64,000 nucleotides of DNA from Patulibacter americanus DSM 16676. GTDB taxonomy: Bacteria; Actinomycetota; Thermoleophilia; Solirubrobacterales; Solirubrobacteraceae. The notes under the pieces were generated by a model that had not been told where the DNA came from, ran no database searches, and saw nothing but the letters and a program-made list of their open reading frames with translations. A program made the translations under genes and the position numbers. Positions 7,585 through 15,498 of the stretch are shown piece after piece; the first letter of the stretch is position 1; every line of letters begins with the position of its first letter. The DNA is taken from positions 82,138 to 146,137 of the forward strand of contig NZ_ATUD01000011.1 of assembly GCF_000420025.1 (NCBI RefSeq), read 5' to 3'.

Positions 7585-8733
7585 ATGGACCTGCTCGAGT
7601 ACCAAGGCAAGCAGCTGTTCGGTAAGCACGGCCTCGAGGTCTCGGACGGCAAGGCCGTCACGACCGTCGAGGATGCCGTCGCCGCAGCCAACGAGATCGG
7701 CTACCCCGTCGTCGTCAAGGCCCAGGTCTTGATGGGCGGCCGCGGCAAGGCCGGCGGCGTGAAGCTCGCGTCGAACGAGGACGAGGCTCGCGAGCACGCG
7801 ACGAACATCCTCGGCCTCGACATCAAGGGCCACATCACGCGGACCCTGTGGATCGAGCACGCCTCGGACATCGAGACGGAGTACTACGCCTCCGTCCTCC
7901 TGGACCGCTCGGCGAAGAAGCCGCTCGTGATGTTCTCCACGGAGGGCGGCATCGAGATCGAGACCGTCGCCGAGGAGACGCCGGAGAAGCTCATCAAGCA
8001 GCACGTCGACCCGCTCGTCGGCCTGTCGAAGGAGCAGGCGCTCGACATCGCCACGCAGGGCAACGCGGACGAGGACGTCCGGGAGGGCGTCGCCGACGCG
8101 CTCGTCGCCCTCTACACGGTGTGGATCGAGGAGGACGCCTCGCTCGCCGAGATCAACCCCCTCATCGTCACGCCGGACCGCCAGGTCAAGGCGCTCGACG
8201 CCAAGGTCTCGCTCGACGACAACGCGTCGTTCCGGCACCCGGACCACGCCGAGCTGGGCGACAAGGCCAACCTCGACCCGATCGAGGTCAAGGCGGCCGA
8301 GCAGGACGTCGTCTACGTCAAGCTCGACGGCAACATCGGCATCCTCGGCAACGGCGCCGGGCTCGTGATGTCGACCCTCGACGTCGTGGCGCAGGCCGGC
8401 GGCGAGCCGGCCAACTTCCTGGACGCCGGCGGAGGATCCGACGCGGCCAAGGTGACGCAGGCCGTGGAGATCATCCTCTCCAACGAGAACGTCAAGGCCG
8501 TCCTCTTCAACATCTTCGGCGGCATCACCCGCTGCGACGAGGTCGCCAACGGCCTCATCGCCGCGTTCAAGAGCCTGAAGCCGACGGTCCCGTTCGTCGT
8601 CCGCCTGGACGGCACGAACGACGTCGAGGGTCGCCGGATCCTCGAGGAGGCCAACCTGCCCAACGTGCAGGCGGCGAAGACGATGAACGAGGCCGCCGAG
8701 ATGGTCGTCGCGGCGGCGAAGGGGAACAGCTGA
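7585..8733 (+). CDS. sucC: Succinate-CoA ligase (ADP-forming) beta subunit
   Basis: The 382-residue protein is the ATP-grasp subunit of succinyl-CoA synthetase, which interconverts succinyl-CoA and succinate with substrate-level phosphorylation in the TCA cycle. It starts 'MDLLEYQGKQLFGKHGL', has 'VVKAQVLMGGRGKAGGVKL' in the ATP-grasp domain, and 'FNIFGGITRCDEVANGLI' in the C-terminal CoA-ligase domain, all characteristic of SucC. Length is normal for the family. A Shine-Dalgarno AGGA lies 8 nt before the ATG. The stop overlaps the sucD start (TGATG), so the two subunits are made together. Confidence 0.98.
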   Translation: MDLLEYQGKQLFGKHGLEVSDGKAVTTVEDAVAAANEIGYPVVVKAQVLMGGRGKAGGVKLASNEDEAREHATNILGLDIKGHITRTLWIEHASDIETEYYASVLLDRSAKKPLVMFSTEGGIEIETVAEETPEKLIKQHVDPLVGLSKEQALDIATQGNADEDVREGVADALVALYTVWIEEDASLAEINPLIVTPDRQVKALDAKVSLDDNASFRHPDHAELGDKANLDPIEVKAAEQDVVYVKLDGNIGILGNGAGLVMSTLDVVAQAGGEPANFLDAGGGSDAAKVTQAVEIILSNENVKAVLFNIFGGITRCDEVANGLIAAFKSLKPTVPFVVRLDGTNDVEGRRILEEANLPNVQAAKTMNEAAEMVVAAAKGNS

Positions 8734-9611
8734 TGTCGATCCTGGTCACCGAGAACACCAAGCTCGCCGTCGCCGGCATCACCGGCCGCGAGGGTCGCTT
8801 CCACACGCTGAACAACAAGAAGTACGGGACGAACGTCGTCGGTGGCGTGAACCCGAAGAAGGCCGGCGAGAACGTCGAGGGCATCCCCGTCTTCGGCGAC
8901 TGGGAGACGACGGTCAAGGAGTCCGGCGCCAACACGGCGATGATCTTCGTGCCGCCGCCCTTCGCGGCGCAGTCGGCCCTCGAGGCCGCCGCGGCCGGGT
9001 GCGAGCTCGTGATCATCATCACCGAGGGCATCCCGGCCCACGACGAGCTCAAGCTCTACAACACGGTCAAGCGCGACTACCCGAACACCACGGTCGTCGG
9101 CCCGAACTGCCCGGGCATCCTGTCCCCGGGCAAGGCGAACGTCGGCATCATCCCGGCGTCCTTCTTCAAGCCGGGCAACGTCGGCGTGGTCTCGCGCTCC
9201 GGCACGCTGACCTACCAGATCGGCAACGAGCTGGCCCAGGCGGGATTCGGGAACTCCAGCATTGTCGGCATCGGCGGCGACCCGGTCCCGGGCTCGTCCT
9301 TCGTCGACATCATCGAGCGGTTCCAGAACGACGACGAGACCGAGCTCATCGTGCTCTCCGGCGAGATCGGCGGGTCCGCCGAGGAGGAGGCCGCCGAGTA
9401 CATCGCCGAGCACGTGACGAAGCCCGTCGTCGGCTACATCGCCGGCTTCACGGCCCCCGAGGGCAAGCAGATGGGCCACGCCGGCGCCATCGTCTCCGGC
9501 TCCGCCGGCACCGCGGCCGCCAAGGCCGAGGCGCTGGAGTCCAAGGGCGTGCGCGTCGGTCGCACCCCCACCCAGGTCGCCGAGATCGCGATCGAGATCC
9601 TCAACGGCTGA
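8733..9611 (+). CDS. sucD: Succinate-CoA ligase alpha subunit
   Basis: The 292-residue alpha subunit binds CoA through an N-terminal Rossmann-like domain ('VAGITGREGRFHT') and carries the phosphohistidine in 'GKQMGHAGAIVSG'. The segment 'VVGPNCPGILSPGKANVGIIP' and the 'SRSGTLTYQI' loop are diagnostic. It forms the alpha-beta enzyme with SucC. The start codon shares one base with the sucC stop. A hairpin with 10-bp arms follows 10 nt after the stop and probably ends the operon. Confidence 0.98.
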   Translation: MSILVTENTKLAVAGITGREGRFHTLNNKKYGTNVVGGVNPKKAGENVEGIPVFGDWETTVKESGANTAMIFVPPPFAAQSALEAAAAGCELVIIITEGIPAHDELKLYNTVKRDYPNTTVVGPNCPGILSPGKANVGIIPASFFKPGNVGVVSRSGTLTYQIGNELAQAGFGNSSIVGIGGDPVPGSSFVDIIERFQNDDETELIVLSGEIGGSAEEEAAEYIAEHVTKPVVGYIAGFTAPEGKQMGHAGAIVSGSAGTAAAKAEALESKGVRVGRTPTQVAEIAIEILNG

Positions 9612-9620
9612 GGACACCCT

Positions 9621-9651
9621 GCGGGGAGGCACCACGGAGGCGCCTCCCCGC
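9621..9651 (+). terminator. Hairpin after sucD
   Basis: Arms GCGGGGAGGC (9621-9630) and GCCTCCCCGC (9642-9651) are perfectly complementary with an 11-nt loop. There is no T-tract, which is usual in such G+C-rich genomes. It separates sucCD from the foreign-looking cassette downstream. Confidence 0.65.
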
Positions 9652-9677
9652 CGCGCCTAGCAAGCGGGCTGCCCCTG

Positions 9678-9706
9678 TTGCCGGAGCAACCCCTCCGCGA
9701 TAACGT
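9678..9706 (+). promoter_or_regulatory. Candidate promoter of the Sce7726/Sce7725/RES cassette
   Basis: TTGCCG (9678-9683) and TAACGT (9701-9706) are separated by 17 nt, a standard sigma-70-type spacing. Transcription would begin near 9713, 15 nt before the GTG at 9728. The cassette thus appears to carry its own promoter instead of reading through from sucCD. Confidence 0.5.
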
Positions 9707-9727
9707 CGTACGCAACCCGGGTCCGCC

Positions 9728-10657
9728 GTGCTTCCTCCATCTTCAACAACGGGCCGACACTTCAGTCCACGCAGTTCCTCGTCTGGGTCGTCCCAGCATC
9801 AGGGGGACCCTCGCCTGGCGACAAGCTTGTTCGCTCGTTCGGCAATAGCAGAGGCCTGCCGGGGCAGTTCAACGGGCGTCGCCGCGCAAGGGCTTCGCTC
9901 GCTGGCCGAAAGAGGGACCATCCCTGGGGACGCGTCCCGTGCCGAAGCGCTTGACTCGGTGGCCGCATGGCTGTCCAAGAACTACCGCGACGAATCGATC
10001 TACAAGAACGCGGTCGCGAACAACATCCTTTTCGGCCGGCACAGCCCTAGAACCACGGCGATGCTCCAAGAGTTCCGAGTGCGCCGGTCCAAAGCCGACT
10101 GCGTGATCGTCAACGGCTCGGTCCACGCCTACGAAATCAAGACGGAGCTCGACTCGCCCGCCCGTCTGGCGAAGCAGCTTGCGGATTACCGCACGGTGTT
10201 CCCGAAAATCTCGGTAATCACCGACGAGCGCCTCGCACGGCGATACGTTGACCTACTTGACGGGTCGCCCGTCGGCGTCGTAGCACTCTCCCGCGGTCGG
10301 GCGCGGCTGAGCGTCAAGCGAGCAGCGACATGGGACGGAGCAGGCCTGAGCGTCGAGGCGTTGATGCGCTCCCTCACCAAGCCGGAGTACACGGATCTCG
10401 TCACGACAGCCACCGGTGTTGCGCCCGACGCCCCGAGCGGTGTTTTTTTCTCGCGGTGCCTGAGTGCCGTGCGCGACCTCGGACCCGTCGAAATTCATGA
10501 GCTCTGGGCCGATCAACTGCGGCGACGGAAACTCCGCGAACCACGAGCGCTGGGTGCTGATTGCATGCGGCCCATCCGGCACGTGTGCGTAGATATCAAC
10601 CCTGACGCCCCGCAGGCCCGGAACTTGCGTCAGTGGCTTGAGGAGCCCGCCGCATGA
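9728..10657 (+). CDS. Sce7726-family PD-(D/E)XK nuclease-like protein
   Basis: The 309-residue protein carries the Sce7726-family core. In numbering from the GTG, a PD-(D/E)XK-type site is visible as Asp124 ('SKADCVIVNG'), Glu136-x-Lys138 ('AYEIKTELDS') and a QxxxY motif (Gln150, Tyr154), with Glu115 upstream. This resembles RecB-like restriction nuclease folds, so it may cut nucleic acid, although no member has a clear function that I know of. The first 60 residues are low-complexity and the true start may be later, for example the TTG at 9827. Codon use is looser and A/T richer than in flanking genes, suggesting horizontal transfer. It overlaps the next gene by ATGA. Confidence 0.75.
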   Translation: MLPPSSTTGRHFSPRSSSSGSSQHQGDPRLATSLFARSAIAEACRGSSTGVAAQGLRSLAERGTIPGDASRAEALDSVAAWLSKNYRDESIYKNAVANNILFGRHSPRTTAMLQEFRVRRSKADCVIVNGSVHAYEIKTELDSPARLAKQLADYRTVFPKISVITDERLARRYVDLLDGSPVGVVALSRGRARLSVKRAATWDGAGLSVEALMRSLTKPEYTDLVTTATGVAPDAPSGVFFSRCLSAVRDLGPVEIHELWADQLRRRKLREPRALGADCMRPIRHVCVDINPDAPQARNLRQWLEEPAA

Positions 10658-11613
10658 GCACGTATTTCCCGATTTTCCGCGGTAAGCAATTCGAGCTCAT
10701 CGCCATCCGGGAGTTTGCGCGCGCGCGACCTGGCGGGACAATCGTGCATCCCATCATCGAGCCCGTCCGTGACCCCAGCGGCAACACGGGCTTGGCTCGG
10801 ACCATCACCAGTCTCGAGGAGCACGGTTTTCGCTACACGGTGATCGTGAACCCCGCCAAGGGAGACCTCGCGGATCGCGGGGACGCGCCCGCCGTGATCG
10901 TCGAGAGCATCGACGCGTCCGACGCCACGATCGAGCACCTCTGCTTCGGCGTCTCGCTTCGCGCGGGAGGCAACAGCGACGATGCAATCGACGCCATCAG
11001 GGGTTCCTCACTCTCCGACGCACCGCTCAATCTCATCTATGACAAGCCGACGGCCGGGCCGAGAGACCTCGGTGAGTTGCGGCAGCAGGGCATCTGGCTT
11101 CACGTCGCGGAAGCGAAAAGCGACGTTCGGAGCCTCAACGCCTTCCCACGGAGCTTTTCCTGCGTACAACTGGACCGGACATTCAAGCGCCTACCACGCA
11201 ATACGGCATACGTCGATAAGGCACCATCGGTCTTCTGCAACGCACACCTCTACTTCGAGGAAGACGGGTTCGTCGGCATCTCGGACTTTTTGACGATCGG
11301 GGACGATTATTCCGAGGGCGGCGGACTGCCGTTGGCCCTCGTGATCCACCTCACGTACCAGGATCCCGCCGATCAGCTCATCTACATTCGGCACTTCTGT
11401 TCCACGAGCAACGAGGACCAGTCCGACCCCGGCGGGAAGTTCCTAGAGGCAGTATCGAAGCTGGTTGCGTTCATCGACGATGAGGGTCTCGACAACCCCG
11501 CACTTGAGCAGTTCCGCGCGTATCACCGCGAACAGCGGTTTCCGGGCCTTGGAGTCGTTAAGAAGCTCTCCATGCAGAACCACCTGTACGTGATGGACGA
11601 CGCGCTGAGCTAG
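10654..11613 (+). CDS. Sce7725-family protein
   Basis: The 319-residue protein opens 'MSTYFPIFRGKQFELIAIREFAR', the signature N-terminus of the Sce7725 family, followed by 'VHPIIEPVRDPSGNTGLARTI'. The family is named after a Sorangium cellulosum gene next to sce7726, and the two are commonly paired; a biochemical role is not established as far as I know. No membrane segment or signal peptide is present, so it is cytosolic. The start ATG overlaps the stop of the nuclease-like gene by 4 nt and the stop is 2 nt from the RES gene, so all three are translationally coupled. Base composition is atypical, as in its partners. Confidence 0.75.
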   Translation: MSTYFPIFRGKQFELIAIREFARARPGGTIVHPIIEPVRDPSGNTGLARTITSLEEHGFRYTVIVNPAKGDLADRGDAPAVIVESIDASDATIEHLCFGVSLRAGGNSDDAIDAIRGSSLSDAPLNLIYDKPTAGPRDLGELRQQGIWLHVAEAKSDVRSLNAFPRSFSCVQLDRTFKRLPRNTAYVDKAPSVFCNAHLYFEEDGFVGISDFLTIGDDYSEGGGLPLALVIHLTYQDPADQLIYIRHFCSTSNEDQSDPGGKFLEAVSKLVAFIDDEGLDNPALEQFRAYHREQRFPGLGVVKKLSMQNHLYVMDDALS

Positions 11614-11615
11614 CA

Positions 11616-12650
11616 ATGGATTGCTGCCGGAAGTGCTTCCAGGGCCATGCCAATCCGCTGGCGGCGCAGACGGATGAGACGGCCGATATCGGCAACTGCG
11701 ACCTCTGCGGCATCCCGAATACGAACGTCTGGGACGCCGAGGTCCTCCTTGACCAGTTCTCGGCATTGCTATCGCACTATGAGACGTCCGACGAGGGAGC
11801 GGCGCCCTCACTCGCGGAAGCACTACAGGGCGATTGGCGGCTCTTCGCGCACCGCGCCACCCCTCAGGCGACAGCTTTCCTTCGCGCGGTATTTGCGGAT
11901 GAGCCCGTTCCACTCCCGCTCGATCGACCGGCAAGGCTCCGCCGCGAGAACGCTGCCGCGACTGATCACTCAAACGCGTGGGCACGGTTCACAGAAGACC
12001 TGATGCACCGCAGCCGGTACTTCCCGGCCGCAGCATCGAACCTCGAGTTTTTCGAGCAAATCGTCACCTCCCGAGCCCGTCGGGTCAAGCCAGGAGTCAC
12101 GTTCTTTCGCGCGCGGGTATGCGAGACGCCCGACGGGCTTCCACCTAGCCAGATGTCGATGCCGCCCGCCCCGTTGGCGACCGCGGGACGCGCTAATCCG
12201 ATCGGGATACCTCACCTCTATCTCGCCCGCGAACCCGAGACGTCAATTCGCGAGTGTCGTGCGGTACAACATCACTTCGTCACCGTTGCCGAGTTCAAGA
12301 CGACGGCCCCGATCAGAGTGCTCGGTCTTGACGATTTCTCGCCGTTGGACCCGTTCGAGATCGAGAACGACGCGGCGTCTCGACTCGACGCGGCACGCAC
12401 GATCGAACGACTCGGTCGAGAACTGCAGCGACCGGTCCGGCCAACCGACAACGAGGTCGAGTACGTGCCGACGCAATGGCTTGCCAGCCTCGTGCAACAC
12501 CTTGGGTTGGACGGCATCCTCTACTCGAGTTCGCTCCATCCTTCAGGCACGAACGCAGTTCTCTTCGACGATGGGCTCGTTGCCGTTGACCCGAACCCTA
12601 AGACGTACGAGATCACGGCAATGACGCTCGACCGTAGGCTCGTTTCCTAG
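11616..12650 (+). CDS. RES-domain protein with N-terminal zinc-finger-like region
   Basis: The 344-residue protein starts with a Cys cluster (Cys3, Cys4, Cys7, Cys28, Cys31, in CxxC pairs) typical of a small zinc ribbon, then a helical region (about 40-150) like the N-terminal domain often fused to RES proteins. The RES domain follows. Its namesake residues are visible as Arg165/167 in 'FFRARV', Glu213 in 'YLAREPETSIRECRA' and a Ser at 304-306 in 'LYSSSLHPSGTNAVLF'. RES proteins are NAD+-consuming toxins, normally held by an Xre-type antitoxin. No Xre gene is nearby, so the two upstream proteins may control or trigger it. It is translated 2 nt after the Sce7725 gene. Confidence 0.8.
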   Translation: MDCCRKCFQGHANPLAAQTDETADIGNCDLCGIPNTNVWDAEVLLDQFSALLSHYETSDEGAAPSLAEALQGDWRLFAHRATPQATAFLRAVFADEPVPLPLDRPARLRRENAAATDHSNAWARFTEDLMHRSRYFPAAASNLEFFEQIVTSRARRVKPGVTFFRARVCETPDGLPPSQMSMPPAPLATAGRANPIGIPHLYLAREPETSIRECRAVQHHFVTVAEFKTTAPIRVLGLDDFSPLDPFEIENDAASRLDAARTIERLGRELQRPVRPTDNEVEYVPTQWLASLVQHLGLDGILYSSSLHPSGTNAVLFDDGLVAVDPNPKTYEITAMTLDRRLVS

Positions 12651-12692
12651 CCTTCCCACCGTCGTCCCTGTGCGCCGGTACCGTCCCGCACC

Positions 12693-13163
12693 ATGAGCAC
12701 CCCCGCGTCCCCGGTCACCGCCGACAAGCAGATCGCCTTCGTCCAGGCCTCCTGGCACAAGGAGATCGTCGATCGCGCGCGGCTGTCCTACATCGACGAG
12801 ATCGCGCAGCACGGCTACGCCGTCTCGCAGATCGACGTCTACGACGTGCCGGGCGCGTTCGAGATCCCGCTGCACGCCAAGCGGCTCGCCGAGACGGGGC
12901 GCTACGCCGCGATCGTCGCCGCGGCCCTCGTGGTCGACGGCGGCATCTACCGCCACGAGTTCGTCGCCACCGCGGTGATCGACGGGCTGATGCGCGTCGG
13001 CCTCGACACCGGCGTGCCGGTCATCTCCAGCGTCCTCACCCCGCACCACTTCCACGAGCACGAGGAGCACCTCCGCTACTTCGGCGAGCACTTCGTGACG
13101 AAGGGCGCCGAGGCCGCGCGCGCGACGGTGCGGACGATCGCCTCGCTCGACCAGATCTCGTAG
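12693..13163 (+). CDS. ribH: 6,7-dimethyl-8-ribityllumazine synthase, RibH2-type
   Basis: The 156-residue protein makes 6,7-dimethyl-8-ribityllumazine, the penultimate riboflavin intermediate, from a pyrimidine and 3,4-dihydroxy-2-butanone 4-phosphate. Motifs include 'IAFVQASWHKEIVDRAR', 'VYDVPGAFEIPL' and 'VDGGIYRHEFVA', with 'GVPVISSVLTPHHFHEHEEH' near the C-terminus. The His-rich 'HHFHEHEEH' resembles the decameric type II (RibH2) enzymes of rhizobia and Brucella more than the icosahedral type. The ATG follows TACCGT by 8 nt. No other riboflavin genes are in the window, so this copy is isolated. Confidence 0.9.
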   Translation: MSTPASPVTADKQIAFVQASWHKEIVDRARLSYIDEIAQHGYAVSQIDVYDVPGAFEIPLHAKRLAETGRYAAIVAAALVVDGGIYRHEFVATAVIDGLMRVGLDTGVPVISSVLTPHHFHEHEEHLRYFGEHFVTKGAEAARATVRTIASLDQIS

Positions 13164-13254
13164 GCGTCGGGGAAGGAGTCCGCCGACCGGCGTCGAATCC
13201 CGGTCGGTCGACCGCCGTCCGTGTATCCGCCGGTGCCGTGCGTACAGTGGGCGT

Positions 13255-13452
13255 GTGCCCGGCTCGCTGGACTTCAACGGGGTGCTCTCCGCCCTCGGGG
13301 CCGGCGCCAAGCGCTCCGTGCCGGTGCACCCCCTCGACGACCTCGCCTCGGCGGCCGCCATCGCGCGCCGCCAGCTGCGGTCGTTCGACCCCGCCGCGCC
13401 CGAGGACCCGGCGCCGCCCGTGGCTCCGCGGGTTCGTCGCCCCGGCCGCTGA
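13255..13452 (+). CDS. Small hypothetical protein
   Basis: A 65-residue open frame starts at a GTG placed exactly 6 nt after the -10 box TACAGT (13243-13248), the leaderless signature seen at many genes here. Almost every third codon position is G or C, as in real genes. The product ('MPGSLDFNGVLSALGAGAKR...') is Ala/Pro/Arg-rich, has no membrane segment and matches no family I recognise. It lies between ribH and the aminotransferase with no overlap. Confidence 0.55.
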   Translation: MPGSLDFNGVLSALGAGAKRSVPVHPLDDLASAAAIARRQLRSFDPAAPEDPAPPVAPRVRRPGR

Positions 13453-13511
13453 CCGCTCGCCCGGCCCCTCGGGGCTACGGCGTTCACGGGCGGCCCACTA
13501 GGCTTGCGCGC

Positions 13512-14624
13512 ATGGCCGACTCCATCTCCTTCTCCCGTGGCGCGCCGTCCGCCGACATCGTCGACGTCGAAGGCCTGAAGCAGGCCGCCGTGCGGGCGTT
13601 CGAGAACGATCCGGCCGGCGTCACGGGCTACGGAACCGCCATCGGCTACGTGCCCCTGCGCCGCCTGATCGCGGACAAGCACGGGGTGCCCGAGGACCAC
13701 GTCCTCGTGACGAACGGCTCCATGCAGGCCGACGCGTTCCTCTTCGACGAGGTCGTCGGGAAGGGCGACGCCGTCGTCACGGAGCGCCCGACGTACGACC
13801 GCACCCTGCTCGGCCTGCGTGAGCGCGGCGCGGACGTCCACCTGGTCGGCCTGCAGGAGGACGGCATCGACATCGACGAGCTGCGCGGCCTGCTCGAGGG
13901 CGGCCTGCGCCCGACGCTCGCGCACGTCATCCCGAACTTCCAGAACCCGGGCGGCTCGACGCTGTCCCTGGAGAAGCGCCGCGCGCTGCTCGCGCTGGCC
14001 GAGCAGTACGGGTTCCTCATCTTCGAGGACGACCCGTACGTCGACGTGCGGTTCACCGGCGAGTCGCTCCCGCGGATGCTCGAGCTCGACGCGCCCGAGG
14101 GCTCCACGACGCCGAAGAACGTCGTCTACGCCTGCAGCTTCTCCAAGACCGTCTGCCCCGGCGTGCGCGTCGGCTACCTCGTCGGCAACCCCGAGCTGAT
14201 CGCGAAGATCCAGCGCCGGGCGACGAACACCTACATCTCGCCGAGCCAGGTCTCGCAGGCCATCGTCTACGAGTTCGTGTCCTCCGACCGGTTCCCCGCC
14301 GCGCTGCAGAACGTCAAGGACGCGCTCGCCGAGCGCGCCGGCACACTGGGCACCGCGCTGCGCGAGCACCTGCCCGAGGCGACCTTCGTGCAGCCCGAGG
14401 GCGGCTACTTCCTCTGGGTCTCCCTGCCCGAGGGCAAGGGCCACGACTGCGCCAAGATCGCGAAGGAGGCCGCGGACCGCGGCGTCCAGATCGTCAAGGG
14501 CACGGACTTCCTGATCGAAGGCGGAGAGAACGCCTTCCGCCTGGCCTACTCCGCCGTCAAGGCCGAGCAGATCGACGAGGGCGTCCGCCGCCTCGCCGAG
14601 GCCGTGCACGCCGCGAAGGGCTGA
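13512..14624 (+). CDS. PLP-dependent aminotransferase, class I/II (2-aminoadipate/MocR-like)
   Basis: The 370-residue fold-type I aminotransferase has 'GYGTAIGYVPLRRLIADKHGV', 'VLVTNGSMQADAFLFDEVVGKGD', 'PNFQNPGGSTLSLEKRRALLALA', the Asp-containing 'FLIFEDDPYVDVRF', and the PLP lysine in 'CSFSKTVCPGVRVGY'. This set is typical of the LysN / 2-aminoadipate and aromatic aminotransferase subgroup, including the aminotransferase half of MocR regulators, but no DNA-binding domain is attached. The amino-group donor and acceptor cannot be assigned. The ATG follows TAGGCT by 7 nt (leaderless). A strong hairpin follows about 60 nt after the stop. Confidence 0.85.
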   Translation: MADSISFSRGAPSADIVDVEGLKQAAVRAFENDPAGVTGYGTAIGYVPLRRLIADKHGVPEDHVLVTNGSMQADAFLFDEVVGKGDAVVTERPTYDRTLLGLRERGADVHLVGLQEDGIDIDELRGLLEGGLRPTLAHVIPNFQNPGGSTLSLEKRRALLALAEQYGFLIFEDDPYVDVRFTGESLPRMLELDAPEGSTTPKNVVYACSFSKTVCPGVRVGYLVGNPELIAKIQRRATNTYISPSQVSQAIVYEFVSSDRFPAALQNVKDALAERAGTLGTALREHLPEATFVQPEGGYFLWVSLPEGKGHDCAKIAKEAADRGVQIVKGTDFLIEGGENAFRLAYSAVKAEQIDEGVRRLAEAVHAAKG

Positions 14625-14687
14625 CCGCCCGGGCGGCCCTGGCCGCCGTCCCGCCGTCGCCGACCGGCGGCGCAGCAGCCGTACCGG

Positions 14688-14708
14688 AGGCCCCGCACCG
14701 CGGGGCCT
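14688..14708 (+). terminator. Hairpin after the aminotransferase gene
   Basis: Arms AGGCCCCGC (14688-14696) and GCGGGGCCT (14700-14708) pair perfectly over a 3-nt loop, followed by TCGTCGTT. This is a strong intrinsic-terminator-like hairpin. Confidence 0.75.
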
Positions 14709-14785
14709 TCGTCGTTGAGAGGAAGCCCGGACGACGCGCCACATGCGCGCGCCCCACCCACGTCTGCAAGCCCCGCTCCCGAACG

Positions 14786-14817
14786 AACCGGACCGTAGTC
14801 CGCTTTGGTGCTATGGT
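14786..14817 (+). promoter_or_regulatory. doxX promoter with operator shared with the dioxygenase gene
   Basis: The palindrome CGGAC-CGTA-GTCCG (14789-14802), extended to AACCGGACC on the left, sits on the -35 position of a promoter whose -10 is TATGGT (14812-14817). A near-identical element (AACCGGACC, 3 nt, GTCCG) lies at 24958-24974 before the ring-cleaving dioxygenase gene, whose -10 is also TATGGT. Occupancy here would block RNA polymerase, so a repressor (MarR/TetR-like) is inferred. Confidence 0.6.
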
Positions 14818-14861
14818 GCTTCGCAGGAAGTTTCAACCGCAACCATCAGGACCGAATCACC

Positions 14862-15278
14862 ATGGACATCGTCTTTCTCGTCGGCCGCGTACTGCTCGCC
14901 GTCATCTTTCTTCTCTCCGCCGTCGGACACATCACCCAGCGCAAGGGCATGGCGCAGTACGCCGCGTCCAAGGGCATTCCCGCGGCCGAGGCCGGCGTCG
15001 TCCTGAGCGGCCTCGTCTTCGCCCTCGGCGGTCTGTCGATCCTCCTCGGGATCTGGACCGACCTCGGCGCCCTGCTGATCGCGCTGACGCTCATCCCCGT
15101 CACGCTGATGATGCACGCGCACTGGAAGGAGACGGATGCCCAGGCCAAGCAGGGCGAGCAGATCCACTTCAACAAGAACCTCGCCCTCATCGGCGGCCTG
15201 CTGATCCTCTTCTACTTCGTCAACCAGACGCAGGACATCCCGGCCGGCATCACGGGCCCGCTCTTCGGCAAGTGGTAA
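14862..15278 (+). CDS. DoxX-family membrane protein
   Basis: This 138-residue protein has four hydrophobic segments. It has the DoxX pattern 'MDIVFLVGRVLLAVIFLLSAVGHITQRKGMAQYAASKGIP', 'GLVFALGGLSILLGIWTDLGALLIAL', 'MMHAHWKETDAQAKQGEQIHFNKNLALIGGLLIL' and 'LFGKW'. DoxX/MhqP-like proteins are associated with quinone or thiol stress and oxidoreductase complexes. An operator shared with the dioxygenase at 23838-24914 supports a quinone or catechol-stress role. An AGGA Shine-Dalgarno precedes the ATG, and a leader of about 38 nt is predicted. Tandem hairpin repeats begin immediately after the stop. Confidence 0.85.
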   Translation: MDIVFLVGRVLLAVIFLLSAVGHITQRKGMAQYAASKGIPAAEAGVVLSGLVFALGGLSILLGIWTDLGALLIALTLIPVTLMMHAHWKETDAQAKQGEQIHFNKNLALIGGLLILFYFVNQTQDIPAGITGPLFGKW

Positions 15279-15422
15279 GGGGTGCGGGCCCCGCCCCGAG
15301 CTTCTCGGGGCGGGGCGCGTAGGACTGCGGCAGGGCTCGGGGCACCCGCAGGGGTGCGGGCCCCGCCCCGAGCTTCTCGGGGCGGGGCGCGTAGGACTGC
15401 GGCGAGGCTCGGGGCGCCCGCA
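15279..15422 (+). repeat. Two tandem 72-bp repeats, each with a 13-bp hairpin
   Basis: Copy 1 (15279-15350) and copy 2 (15351-15422) differ at only a few bases near their 3' ends. Each carries a perfect 13-bp stem GCCCCGCCCCGAG / CTCGGGGCGGGGC with loop CTT (15288-15316 and 15360-15388). They start directly after the doxX stop codon. They could serve as a doubled terminator or mRNA 3'-end protection element. Confidence 0.85.
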
Positions 15423-15444
15423 GGGGCGTCTCCCCGCCGAACGA

Positions 15445-15467
15445 TGAAAGCCGCCCCACGGGCGGCC
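15445..15467 (+). terminator. Hairpin between doxX repeats and the GntR gene
   Basis: A compact inverted repeat GCCGCCC-CAC-GGGCGGC followed by CTTCG lies between the convergent doxX and GntR-family genes. It can act in both directions as a terminator. Confidence 0.55.
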
Positions 15468-15498
15468 TTCGTCATGCGGGTCGTGCCTTGCCCCCCCC

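Noticed and set aside
9612..12692. Direct repeats or integrase marking the Sce7726/RES cassette as a mobile element
   Set aside because: No convincing direct repeat, tRNA site, integrase or transposase was found at either edge; transfer is inferred from composition only.
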